64,000 nucleotides of DNA, from NCBI GenBank assembly GCA_003550325.1, contig QKWP01000805.1:137516-201515 (forward strand). The letters run 5' to 3'. This DNA is from Gigaspora rosea (lineage: Eukaryota > Glomeromycota > Glomeromycetes > Diversisporales > Gigasporaceae). The translations under genes were made by a program, and so were the position numbers. A model generated the notes under the pieces. It ran no database searches, was not told the DNA's origin, and saw only the letters and a list, made by a program, of their open reading frames with translations. Of this stretch, positions 10,961-22,920 are shown piece by piece; within the stretch, counting starts at the first letter, position 1, and the number at the start of each line of letters is the position of its first letter.

Positions 10961-12481
10961 GCTATGTATTTATTTTTTTTATGTTAATCTGTATTACAGG
11001 AAAGTGCCCATGTGATCACGTGATCCGACCTAGGACCGGAAATCGATGGATCACATGACCCAGAAAATCTCACCTACATCCTGTATCTGTCAATGCGCGC
11101 CCCAGATATAGTGCAAATGTTAAATTTTGATAGTAATTTTATTTAAGATTATATTTTATCAGAAAGTGTTGATTTTGATTATTTTATTTCACTACTTTAG
11201 ATATATTTTGGGAAAATTTAACTGCCGAGGGAAGCTTTCTCATACACGTCTTCTGCGAATATAACAAAGAGGTCTGAATGCTATTATATTATTTTGTTTA
11301 TTATTTCTTTATTTATTTATTCCTCAATTCATTGAAATGTAGGACAAAGGGAAGCTCAACGAGATATTGCCAGAAGTGACACGACTTGCTTTTTATATTC
11401 AGAAATATAATAATTTCATGAATCAAGCATCAGACAAGGAGCAAGTAAACTTAGCATTTATTGTTGGTCAATTGTTTTTGTTAGCCAAATTATTAGACTA
11501 CGAAAATGAAGTTGGAAAAAGAAAAATGTGTTCCCTTCTACGTAAGCCTTTTTTTCAGTATATTTATAATAGTCGATCAATATTAATTCGTGTTTTGTCA
11601 TTTAGATGAAATGCTTATCTTATGTCATCTTATATTCTGGAGAGCCAGATTGAAAGCATTGTGGAGATAGAAAAAAAATTTCCATTAATGAACAAGATTT
11701 CACACAGTATGTATCAAAATGTTTTCGGTGTCATTGAAATACTGATAATCATTATAAAATTTTAGTTCTATGATTGAAATAATTACTGATATTCGTAAAG
11801 ATATAGAAAATGACGAGGTTCCTTCATGACTTATATATCAAGTAAGTACATAATAGTTATTTTGTAAATAATTAATTTTATTGATATTAATTTATGTGTT
11901 TTAGGATGATTATGACCTATCAGCGAACATGTCTCGTCTCAGTATTAACATATCTTCTATGAAGATGTTCGTTTTATCTACTGATCTCAAACAAACTGAG
12001 AGAAGGGTTTCAAATTCTTCTACGAGTATGGATTATAACAACATCCTTCAAAAAGACAATAAAATGAAAGTTATATTGGTGAATTTGAAATGCCTGCATA
12101 TAATACGTTGCATGCTTGAAAAAAATTCAAAGGTTTGTCACAATTCTATACCTTATTTTTTGTTCTAATGATAATATAATTCATATCCAAAAATTGTTTA
12201 GAGTTTACGGGATAACCCATTTATATATGGTCTTATGAACGAAATTATAATATCTAATATACTAAGTCATGAACCAGTGCTGCATACATTGTCTAGGTTT
12301 ATATTGTATACTTGATCAATAAATATCATATTGATTTCATAAAAACATTATATTAATTAATAAGCGGTAGAGAACTATAACTTATTTATGCATTGTTTAC
12401 ACCATGGACATCCGGAACTACAAATTAAATTCTTAATGGTAATGAAGATAGTGACAAATATTACATAATATCCTGGGGGCA

Positions 12482-12615
12482 GTGTATAAAATCTGAATTA
12501 CAAAACATGTGCACAAACATGTGCAAAATGTGCACAAGGTAAAATTTTATATGTAAAGCTAAAGAAAACATGTGCACGTGTGCACATTGTGCACATTGAT
12601 TTTATACACTACTTG
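12482..12615. mobile_element. Short hAT-like MITE
   Basis: Ends CAGTGTATAAAATC and GATTTTATACACTA; flanks CCTGGGGG and CTTGGGGG differ by one base, consistent with an old 8-bp duplication. The interior is repeated ATGTGCACA words. It lies directly after a condensin exon remnant. Confidence 0.6.
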
Positions 12616-12682
12616 GGGGGTCTTACGTTAGATATATAAAATTATAACAGCCAATCAAATTTATCTTACGTGGGGAGAGGTA

Positions 12683-13014
12683 GGGATGGTAAAGTCAGTC
12701 CAGGTCTGGTCTTGGTCCTAGGACCTGTAAGTCCTATCACACGGACCTAAGGACCAGGTCCTCATATAATCAGTCCTAGAACTTATGCTCGACCAATAGG
12801 ATTAAGTTCTTGGACTTAGTTCTAATACTTTCTAACCAATTAAAATTCTTTGTTTACTATTTTATTATTAATATTTTTAAGTTCTAACATATTTTATATT
12901 AGGACCTATTGTGGACCTATGGACCTAGGTCCTAAAATTGGAACCAAGTCTTTAAAGACCAGGTCCCAAAACCAGGTTCTAAAGTCCCAGACTTAAGGAC
13001 TTTGCCATCCCTAA
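12683..13014. mobile_element. MITE with AGGGATGG ends and GGTCC-rich interior
   Basis: TAGGGATGGTAAAGTC (left) and GACTTTGCCATCCCTA (right) are inverted. The interior is rich in AGGACC/GGTCCT words that pair with each other. hAT-like ends, but no clean 8-bp duplication found. Confidence 0.6.
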
Positions 13015-13040
13015 AGGAGGGGGTAGAGGGTAGTAATACA

Positions 13041-13605
13041 AGTCATTATATGTAAAATCGACTTAAGTCGACTAGTCAGCTTAACCAAACTGATTTTTGC
13101 AAAGCCAACTTAGTCGATTGGGTAAAATCATTACCCAAAAAAATTTCAATCGATATTAAATTACATATATGCAATTGAGTAAACTAATACAATGCTCTAG
13201 AAATATTAATACTAAATTGAAGAGCATGTTTAAATAAAACAATCTAATATCGCGTAAATGGAAAAAAAATTAACATTGTGCAAATTGTATTATTTTAAAA
13301 ATCATAATCATAACTCGTTGTAGAATAAAATTAAATCGTTTAATTATACACATTGATATTAACTATATTAACTCAAAAAACAAGTGTTAATCTAAGTATA
13401 ACTTGTTAACTCAAAAATCAAGTGTTAACAATTAATCTCAGTGTAACTTGTTAATCTAAGTGTAACTCAGACTGTGATTGGTCGTTGCATGTCACGTGAT
13501 ATGTGCAAATAAAGAAATCGACTTTCGGTTAATAGCCGAATTTTATAATCGACTTAAGTCGACTTAGTCATGTCGATTTTTTAAGGTCGACTTGGTTCAC
13601 TAGTA
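13041..13605. repeat. Inverted-repeat element with CGACTTAAGTCG ends
   Basis: ATCGACTTAAGTCGACTAGTC near the left (13057) is inverted near 13552-13572, with more GTCGACTT words outward. The middle holds a TGTTAA(C)TCA(A)GTGTAA short tandem (13370-13470). No coding capacity. Confidence 0.5.
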
Positions 13606-13799
13606 GAGGGTATAGTAAAAAAATATTACGTAATATTTGTCACTACTCTAACAATTTTAGCATTTATTTTTTTAAATCAAATTTTAAAGTTGCTTATTAT
13701 AAAATTTACAGGTAATGTCAGACATTCTTATGGTATATAGTTATTCAACAATAGTTTCAAGTACTTGACAGTAAATTAAACTAGGAAACAGAATCTGTT

Positions 13800-16392
13800 A
13801 AAAGTCTAAAGCTTAATATTAAATATATAATTATTAAATTTCTAAATATATGTAATAACCTTTTTGCATATATTTGTTTTTTCTTTTTTATTTTTATGAC
13901 TATTGACTAAATAGAAAAGCTTAATATTACAATATACACAAAAAATTTTTTTTATGGATTTATTAGTATTGACATAGTACTAGCGATTCAAGCTAGTTAA
14001 ATTTTTATAAATCGTTAGCAGTTGGGTTGGTAATATCTAGGGTTAGTAAACTACAGGGGACAACTTCAATGTTATACAAATTTAATAGTAATGCAAAAAT
14101 TGTCACTTTATATGAATATTATATAAATTCATATGTATCATGTTCGATCAGTCAAAGTCTTGATTGTTAATTTTTTAAAAATAACCTGTCTACTGGGATT
14201 TCTTTTTTTTTTGAAACTCGAAATAGACAAAGGTAAGTAATTAATCATGAAGAAATTTTATAGATGTTCTTTTATTGTTAAAAAAACTAAATCATATATT
14301 CATGCTCAATTATTGTAAGATAAAAGAAACGAAGGTAAGAGATCATATATACAACTCAAGTTTTTTTTCATTATTAATAATATTCTTTAATAATATTATT
14401 TCATTTCATACACCCAGGTCTAGATTTCCACTCCTCAGCTCTGTTACACACTTCTAGTAATCTACAAAAGATTGACGATCATAAGTATAAGTATTTTTTT
14501 TTACTCTTTTTGCTTTTTTTATTTTGTATTAAAAACATTTCTAATCTTTGTAGTTGTCCCAGAGTTTCTCTAGTGTTCTCCGGTTCTTGTAGTAACTTGA
14601 TAGTGATTTGATATGGGAGTTCGTTGGCACTCTTGTAAAAACTCTTGCAATGTTTTGCCGGCATTCTTGTGGTAATTCGAAGGTGTTCTTGTTTCAATTT
14701 AATGGCGTTCTTTGTGGTGTTTTGACATGGTAATTTGATGGCCAGGCTAAGCATGACAGCAATGAAAAGATTTAGAAAAGGTAAATTTCTTAATGACCGT
14801 GTTTCAAGAGAATTTGTAATAATTTAATTGCGTTTATTTTATATGTGGGTTTTTTTACAATATTTGAAAACAAATATACATAGTATGTTTTATTTAATGA
14901 TAATGAACTTAATTTTATTTAATTTATATTTAGGTGATCCAGTTTGAAAATAGGAAGACACATAGCATTTAAATGAACAATATCGGTTTGGATCCTATTT
15001 GTATTTGAAGTCTGCTAAAAATGGATATTCGATGCAATTTTGCTATGACGAAGACATAGCTATAACTAATAAAATAGTTTTTAGAATAGTTTAGGGTGAC
15101 AATTTGTATCAAAAAAAGGTGTTTTATTATTTGAAATTTGCTAAAGTGGCTAATTAAATGGACGTCGTACATTGTATAATCTGGCAAAGTATAGGGTAAG
15201 AAAAAACATTAACATTTAAATCACTAAAGGCAGCAATAATTCTATAGGCATAGCTAAAGGACGATTTATTAAATTTCAAATATATCAATAGTAGAAATTT
15301 TTGACGAATGAAGTAAGAATATACAATCGAAATAGTGTTAGAATATAGTTTGGTTGCGAGAGATCTAGTAAGTAGCTGCGAAAAGCAAAGAGTAATAAAA
15401 TAAATTGGTCATAAAATAGGAAAGCATAGATTTTATATAGCAAATTTTTTTTAGATAAAGGAAGAGTTGCATATATTTATATAAAGAAACTTGTAATTTA
15501 ATAGCGACTTTGCTTCCAATTATATAGATGAAATTCAATTTAAAAACTTAAAAAACTCATAACCCAAAAATATTCCTTGAATAACAAGAGACTTGTAGAT
15601 TAAATCTAACTTATATAGAAAATATAAATTATAAAAAATAATTCGCATAACAATTAATTGAATTTAGCATTGAAGTCATCAAACTCATTATGTTTGTTTA
15701 ACAATCCGGCTTTTATTTCAAATAAAGATATTTTACATAGAAATTTTTAAGGTTTACAAAAATTGACCTACTGGTTATAAAAAACCAAGAATTACTAACA
15801 TGCGCAAATTTTTAATTCATATTATTAATCCATTGCTCTTATGGCTTGTTTTTTATGACTAAATATTTTTATGACCTAAAAAATGATGCATTAAAGTTTT
15901 AAAAAATTCGTTATTACATGTTTTAGCCAAATACCAAATTAGTTACTAAATAGATATTCCTTTCTAAAGTGATTTGTAGCAAATATAAGTGCATAGGATA
16001 AGATAGTTTGATAAAATAAATACGTACTAAAGTTTAATAAAGTCTAAATTTTACCATTAAATAGCTTTAATTATTAAAAGTAGTATTTAGTTTCTGCGAA
16101 TACCAAAATACACCCAATTCCTATATAAACTTACCAGACAGTAAGAATAGAACGTAGCAATAATATGTTTTGAATCAGCAATCAATTAGTATAACCAAGG
16201 GTTCTTTGGTATAGCATCGTGAATATTTTTAATATATATTTATATAATTATTACACAAATAATTGTATATTATTTTTGTTAGCTATATGTTATAATAAGT
16301 TGGCACCCATAGTTTTACTAACCCCTAGGTAATATTAAAATAATGGGATTGTAATTTTAAAATAAAATTTTTAAATAAAAAATTTTTTAATT
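13800..16392. other. AT-rich stretch, no recognised gene
   Basis: No exon or RNA gene recognised. The open frame at 14479-14754 overlaps a degenerate repeat of GTTCTTGTGGTAATTTGAT-like words (about 14555-14750) and is judged not to be a gene. The rest is low-complexity AT-rich DNA. Confidence 0.5.
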
Positions 16393-17214
16393 TATCCCTT
16401 AGATTGTAGTAGAACACAGGCAAATTTGCCTGTGTTTTTGCACTTTTTTAGCTCTGATTTACTTTTTTAAAATGCTAAAATAATTAAATAAAACTTTGTA
16501 CAATTATATTTGAAAATAAGGATTACTTTTTTGCAAAATTAGTTTTTATATTATAAGAAAATAAATTATAGTTATATATAAGCTGAAAATAGATAATTTT
16601 AAGAAAAAATTTTTTTAAAAAATTTTATTACAATTTTTCTGCAATTTTATTTAGTTTTAGTTTTAGAACTATAGTTCTTAAGACAATATTGTAGTTTATA
16701 TAAAGGATGACAACTTTCATTATTGCAACTTTAATGATTTACTTGTAAAAATTAAGACTTGTATTAGAAGTAAAGATTTTTTTTATAGACGGGAACATAT
16801 AAAATTTGAAAAAATCTAAAGAAAAATTTTAATACACATTACTCTGGTTATATCGACATTTTTGGTTCATTAGTAAAAAAATTCAAAATGTCGATACAGT
16901 GAGTTATACCAATATTTTATATTAAATTTTTGAAAAAAAATGTCAGTATAGAAAGATTTTACTATGTTGTCGTTATATCCAGATGTCGGTATAACCAGAG
17001 TAACGTGTAGTAAAAATGCCAATACAAGAACTTTAAACATTTATTATATTAAAGTTTTCTAATGATTTTAAAAAAAATTTATAACAAAGTTACTAAAACA
17101 AAACTCAAAGAATATTTTTTACTTAGAAAAGATATGGCTAAAATCAATATTTAAAATTTTATTAAAAATTTTAAAATACGCAAGCAAATTTGCCTATGTT
17201 ACAATCTAAGGGAT
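16393..17214. mobile_element. TA-flanked TIR element, copy 1 (carries a nested MITE)
   Basis: Ends TATCCCTTAGATTGTAGTAG and CAATCTAAGGGATA are inverted; a palindrome around GGCAAATTTGCC sits just inside the left end. A 648-bp copy at 55290-55937 is nearly identical except that this copy has an extra 173-bp element plus TA at 16835-17009. TA on both sides suggests a Tc1/mariner-group non-autonomous element. No protein. Confidence 0.8.
16835..17007. mobile_element. Pogo-like MITE nested in a TIR element
   Basis: Ends CACATTACTCTGGTTATATC and ATAACCAGAGTAACGTG, flanked by TA at 16833-16834 and 17008-17009. The sister element at 55290-55937 holds the empty site (TTTTAATAGTAAAAATGCC), which fixes the boundaries. 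A longer relative is at 60958-61528. The CTCTGGTTATAYCGACA type of end is typical of pogo/Tigger elements. Confidence 0.85.
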
Positions 17215-18840
17215 AAAAAAAATCTGGGCTAGCGGGTTAATTACATCAACAATATCAAATTAAACAACTAAATAATCTTATAAAGACATTTAAGAATGAA
17301 TACTTGGCTAGCAAGAATAAGGCTATTACTAAAGTTCTAAAATTAATACAAGCCATAGAACTGGATCGATATCTTATTACAGTATATGTGAAACAACAAT
17401 TAAATCTAACAATTTTTTCAAGTTCTTTTGCTTAATTATAATAGTTTGCTTGAAAGTTCTCTTTAAAGGCATATTAATATATAAAATAACTTAAATAATA
17501 TTTTGTTAAGCAATATAAAAAAAATATCTAAGCGAAAGTTAATAAGTTATAAAGGATACAAGACAGCATTATTGGAATAAACTCCCGAAAAGTGAAGACT
17601 AAAATGTAAACCTAAAGTCTGTATAAAACTCTCTTGTTGAAGTTACTTTAAGTAGAATAGCTTATATATTTTTATTAATCGGACAATTTATAGGATTAAC
17701 AAAGAGTATGTATGTCTGTTTATTAATTGTCGCATAATAGTAGTTTTTATTTAGCTGATGATTACAAGAATTTTTATTGGGTAGTTACGCAGCGTGATAG
17801 ATAGCATCACGTGACTAAAAAAGATTTCAGTTGTCTAGAAATATAATGTCCTTGCTATGCTTCAGACAATAAAATAAATTTTTAATATTGATCACTTTTA
17901 TATTAAAAACTCTTATCTTTTTGTTTTAGGGTAATGAGATCATGGGCTTAGGGGCATGTCAAATATTAGCTAAGATCAATTACTATGGAGGTGGCCCCTC
18001 TCCCCTACCTGAAATATACTATAGCACCAAATATTCGTTCAGCCAATCATATTACAGGTTAGATTACACAAATAATTATAAAATTTTATTATTCATATAC
18101 ATAATAAAATATATATATTATAAGTATATAAATTCAAAGTTGATTTGATAATAATTATAGAATTATTTAGAATTCCGTTTGAGCTCTAGAATCAGGCAAA
18201 CAAAAGCAATTTTTACAAATAGCTAATTTTGACAATACCGATGAAAACCCGCTTTAGAACAATCGATAGGAAGATTTTGTATATATTCGATCCCTTAAAC
18301 ATATAAAATGCGTCTAAATAACTTTATTATTATACAACCCAATTCGTATCTATGTCAACGTGATCATGAAATGTGATTAACAACAATCAGGTCTGTGGCT
18401 TCGCTCTTAAAAATATTTACAGTTATATTTTCTAAAAAGGCTTCTGTTTACAAACACGATCTGTTAATACGAATATATGTATTATAATTCATCGAAGGTG
18501 GGTATTGTGATGAATTGAAAACATCATCTGATTTAATGATCTAAATAGAACAATTTATATCGATTAATTTAAGTATGGTGTATGAGATTTTAATTCATTA
18601 CAATATCCAATTTCATCAAATATATATTTGCCTCTAAATCTTGATAAAAAAAGATAAATTGAAATAATCATTTGTCTTATTTTGTAAATAGCACGATAAT
18701 AAATAATAAAAATAGATAGCAAACCTGTGTCAAGTTGGTTATTTTCCTCATGTGTGTATACAAAGCATATAGAATAAAAAAACTGAGTACTTGAAATAAA
18801 CTAGTATAAAGACAAATAAGAAACAAATACCTCCTTAAAT
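17215..18840. other. AT-rich stretch, no recognised gene
   Basis: Nothing coding recognised. A decayed end of the 1373-1650 repeat family lies near 17845-17870. Otherwise low-complexity DNA. Confidence 0.45.
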
Positions 18841-18842
18841 CA

Positions 18843-21060
18843 TTGACATTTAATATTGATATCACAACCACTTTATATGAAATGCAACAATATTTTGCTA
18901 CACCAAAGTATGATAAAAAATCTATCTACAAGAATCCAAAAATACAATATCATCATTTTACAAATGCGTTTGGATACTATCGTATAATCAAAGTTGAAAA
19001 TCCATCATATTCAAAAAAAATCTATATACAGAAGCTACAGAAGCATGGAAACTTGTTAAGAAAAAAACAAAAAATGAAATTGATGAAAAAATTAAAAAAT
19101 ATCTTACCACATCTATTCCTATACAGTCTTATGTCTCTTAACCGTTTTGTAATTCAAATTAAGCATCAACATTAATTCACAAAACACTATCATTATTTAT
19201 GACATCTATTACTATTGTTGTAGATGAAATGGTCTCCAAAAATGCAGCAGCACAAAAAAGATTACTTTCCATAAAAAAAGAAAATGCCGAAAAATTAATT
19301 GAATTACAAGAAATCTATGAAGTAATTCGAGATCTTTAGCTAAAAAATGACATATTGTGTTGAATTCTTAATACAAAACGGATAATTGATGAAGAAACAA
19401 AAAAATTAGTATTTTGAAACGTAATGCAGCCTATCAAGCAAAATTAAATGCAAAAAAATTAAAAAGGCTTCATGAAAACCAGGAAGTCGTAGTATATGAT
19501 AGCCTGGTCAACCACCTTTCCTTTTCGATTTTTCAGATCTTTATGAGCATATATACGATTTATCAAGTTTGGAAAGGCACATAGTAAACGAAGGCGTGAA
19601 GTTATTAAAGTAAGGATAATTAGCCATCTTTGTTTAGCACTAGAAGAAAAATATAACGAACGAATACCTTTCAAGAACTACACTTAATAATTACCTTTTA
19701 CCGCAACACTCCTCAAGTATTGCTGCAAAAGCACATCACCACCCTGCTTTAGTAGCCATTACAAGTGTTTCTAGATCTAAAAAAAAAGAACACGTTAATG
19801 AGCACTATTGCCTTGCTTCAGTTAAAGGTATTAAACAATTTGCCACAATGTTTTCTCATAATTCTGTTGTCATTTCGCAAGATGACAAAGCAAAAGTTCC
19901 ATTTGGAATCCTTGCTGTTGGCAAAATGCTTCAAACAATACACGAAACTGTCACTCTCGCTGATCATAATTTCCCTATAGGAACTTAACAAAAATTAATT
20001 TCCTCCATATATATTGCTATTGATCCTTCAAATTTTAATGATATACTTCGCAAAAGCCAGTTGGCTATTTTTGTTCGCCCCCAACATAATGTCAGCACCA
20101 GTTCTAATATACACATGGCAGATTTAATTGCACTTACCAACCAAGAATCCTTTAATAATATTTTTAAAAATAATGACCAGGTCAAACCAATCTGGGTCCT
20201 TCTCGTTGACGGGGGCCCGATGAAAATCCTAGATACCTGAAAAATATTTTAAGATACAGTAAATTCTTTCAATTTTTTGATCTTGATTACCTTACAGTAA
20301 GAACGCATGCTCCTGGCCAGTCAGCCTATAACCCAGTTGAACGGGTTATGTGTATACTTTCTGGAAAGCTTGCTGATATAACTTTACCAATAGATACCTT
20401 TGGTTCTCATTTGGATAGCTAGGGCAAAGTTATTAACCAAGAGCTTGCTAATAAAAACTTTCGTTATGCTGGAAAAACCTTATGTACACTCTGAAACAAA
20501 GACCTAATTTTCAGAAAGAATATTATGACTCAGCATGTTGATGATACTCTTTTACCATTTCAAATAGAAAATAATGAAAAAGAGTCAATGATTTTTTAGA
20601 AATGGTTGGAAAAGCATGCACAAATTTGTTAATACAGTCTCGATATTCAAAAATGTGGTGATCCGATTTGTTGTCATTCTAAAAGAAATGAAGAATCTGC
20701 TACTTTTCTTGCAGAAAATATGGGTTTCTCCTACTAGTTTCAAAAGGCCGAGATGGACATTTTCTTAATCTAGTTCATATTTTACAGTATGCGGATCTAC
20801 TAAAACTACTAGCTTATGATGCTTATTGTCCATCTATTCTACCCGAAATGCATCATCATCTCTGCTATACTGTATGCGGAAAATATTTTCCCACACTCAA
20901 GATGATTACAATTCATAAAAAATCTGAAAATATGAAACAAAAAAAGCATAAAGAATGCAAACATACCATACCTTCAAATTTATTTGACGACTTTAGTTTA
21001 AATTTGACTTCAGCTACGCCAGAAATTAGCCATTGTGGCAGCATCTCAGATGATGAGTAA
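18843..21060 (+). pseudogene. Decayed DDE-type transposon protein (family common in Rhizophagus)
   Basis: Blocks in order, in changing frames: EATEAWKLVKKKTKNEIDEK (from about 19036); VDEMVSKNAAAQKRLLSIKK (about 19220); VISQDDKAKVPFGILAVGKM and ETVTLADHNFPIGT (19870-19990); then on the plus strand IAIDPSNFNDILRKSQLAIF and PIWVLLVDGG (20015-20215), DYLTVRTHAPGQSAYNPVER (20288-20345), and a C-terminal zinc-finger-like segment CYTVCGKYFPTLKMITIHKK (20862-20920). The layout (DDKAKVP, LLVDGGP, YNPVER) looks like a DDE integrase core; the superfamily is not certain. Many stops (for example near 19340, 20240 and 20600) make it non-functional. The end is at TAA 21058-21060. Confidence 0.6.
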
Positions 21061-22122
21061 TAGATTGGAGGCTGCACATATAAAAAAAAAGAAAAAAATA
21101 GTTGATTTTAATTTCTTAATAAAATAAGACAGATAGTATAGGAAAAACTATATAGTTTCTGGTCTTGCCACAGACAAACGTAAATAAAGATCTAAGTTAA
21201 ATGGCAAAGTTTGAAATATATTTTTAAGTTTCATACATACATACATACGTACGACCATGCATGTATACTTTCGAGCCAATCACATTAATTACAATATGCT
21301 CACGTGAAAATGGCCGAATGTTGATTGGCTGAATGTTTGATTATATGTTTGGCCGAAATTATGAACTAATGCCAGCCTAAATTAAACCTGAGATATTTTT
21401 ATACCCCCCACCCTATAATATCAGCTGATATTTGACAGCTCCCTTATACTATTTACAAATTGCAAATACTGTTTTTGAATTTGGAACTCAAATAACCTTA
21501 ATATGAGAAATAAAAGAATATTGAAGTTTTCTATCAATATGACTTTTTATTTTATTTTTTGCTTATTTAGTACAATTACTTTTATTACTCTTTATAAATA
21601 AACCACAACACTTAATTAAATTTGTGTTTACTGATTTCTATATACACAAATTATATAATCTATTTGCTATATAATAGCAATTGTAATACTTGCATAATAT
21701 AAACTTAATAGTGATTAAACAAAACAATAAACAAATTTAAACACTATTTAAACATATGGTTTAATTTAAATAGACATTGCCAGTCATAGATCATGTTTTC
21801 TTAAAATAGTCTTAAAATAAGTTTATAATAAAAATTATAGAAATTACTATAAACTTTGGGCTAAAGATCCTTCTTGGCTTAACTAATTAACTTAAAATTA
21901 AATTTTACAAACATATAGAACAAAAAAAAAAGAAAAATTTAAGCTTAAAAACTATATCGAAATTTTGTTAATTTTGCACTATTTCAAAATGTAACTTTGT
22001 CAAAACAAATATTTACTAATTTTGAAACAAAAATTATATGTAAAATTGTGCTCTAAACAACTTTACTTAGTTGCAAAATATAGATTATTTTGTCAAAAAA
22101 GTAGGTTACTATTAGGGTTTTG

Positions 22123-22398
22123 CAATTTGATTTGATCTTCAAATATTTGAATCAAATATTTGATTAAATTCAAATTCAAATTTGACTATATTTGATTTGA
22201 TCAAATTCAAATATGGCCAAATTTGATTTGATTTGACAAATATTTGATTTGATTTGAAAATTACTATTAAAAATTCAAATTCAAATCAAATTCAAATTCA
22301 AATATTTGAATCAAATCAAATTCAAATCAGAGTCAATTTGATTTGATCAAATTCAAATTGATCCAATATTTGATTTGATTTGAATTTGAGGAACCCTA
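22123..22398. repeat. TTTGAT/ATCAAA repeat bounded by CCCTA ends
   Basis: Almost entirely built of TTTGAT, CAAAT and TTCAAA words that fold back on themselves. It starts TAGGGTTTTGCAATTTGATT and ends AATTTGAGGAACCCTA, an imperfect inverted pair. It lies inside the left arm of the MULE. Confidence 0.75.
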
Positions 22399-22399
22399 T

Positions 22400-22920
22400 T
22401 AACTATATGCTAAAGTTAAAAATTTTTGGTTTGCAATATAAAATCCCTTTTTTTGTCAAGATAACCTTTCTAAGTAAACTTGTTCAGCATGTAATTCTAC
22501 TTATACTAAGGCTGTAATGCATTTTCTTGGACCTTTTACTAAATAAAAAATAGGGTTAAAGTTTAAAAAAAAATTTTTTTAATTTTGACACCATTTTTTA
22601 CTTAGGGGCATGCTATTTATTACGTAATTTTTACCATGGATATATGGTTAGAGGTAGTAATCACGTCTATATAATATTAATCAATTAGAATTAAATGAAA
22701 TGATCACACCATACATGGGTAGGAGTGGCTACTAAGTAAAAAATATTATGTAATCAATGGCACGCCCTTAGTAAAAAGTTAAAAAAAATGCAGTTCAGCT
22801 TTAGTATAAGTAGAATTACATGCTAAACAAGTTTACTTAAAGGCCCAAAGCAGGTTATCTTGACAAAAAAAGAAGTTTTATATTGCAAACCAAAAATTTT
22901 TAACTTTAGCATATAGCTAA
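22400..22920. repeat. Foldback element nested in MULE left arm
   Basis: The left arm (about 22400-22535, AACTATATGCTAAAGTTAAA, then TGTAATTCTACTTATACTAA) is inverted at 22780-22920. The middle contains a second small inverted pair around ATTACGTAAT words. Not coding. Confidence 0.7.

Larger units (their letters stand above)
9227..11089. mobile_element. TIR element inserted in condensin exon, 9-bp duplication, gap inside
   Basis: AGGATATAGGTGATTTTCTG near the left end is inverted near the right end as AAAATCTCACCTACATCCT, extending through GGGTCATGTGA. TCAATGCGC flanks at 9218-9226 and 11090-11098, suggesting a 9-bp duplication (Mutator-like). The outermost 7-11 bases of the two ends do not match. 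It interrupts the condensin reading frame just after AQEALISIFNAHEN. The interior is T-rich, includes a PIF/Harbinger-like MITE (9538-9763) and a 110-base N gap, so the true length is unknown. No transposase seen. Confidence 0.65.
3700..13780 (+). pseudogene. Decayed condensin complex subunit 3 (CAP-G/Ycg1/Cnd3 type)
   Basis: Exon remnants occur in family order. 3814-4017 (FIKNLNKILPVKKGQ) and 4120-4210 (LIQHLLKGIEAKEK) are N-terminal HEAT. Next are 8180-8275 (DDLYEYLKVELTKCLLDKEA), 8349-8416 (FIGMLHNDPS), 8507-8697 (NDFHVLSIEDREKLLSWGL) and 9151-9236 (RLDVVGSNIAQEAL). The C-terminal Cnd3 part follows at 11200-11275 (FWENLTAEGSFLIHVFCEY), 11343-11540 (LDYENEVGKRKM), 11764-11835 (IEIITDIRKDI), 11905-12133, 12202-12290, 12366-12450 and 13712-13765. 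The working protein would be the HEAT subunit that anchors condensin on DNA. In-frame stops (for example near 4160, 4310, 9246 and 11828), frameshifts and large insertions mean no continuous product can form. Family assignment rests on remembered motifs, not on a search. Confidence 0.75.

Noticed and set aside
3700-13780. Recoded stop codons as the reason for stops in condensin
   Set aside because: Stops of all kinds, frameshifts and insertions occur together, while neighbouring genes use standard code; decay is simpler.
14479-14754. 91-residue minus-strand frame
   Set aside because: Overlaps degenerate repeats of GTTCTTGTGGTAATTTGAT type; no domain or splice partner.
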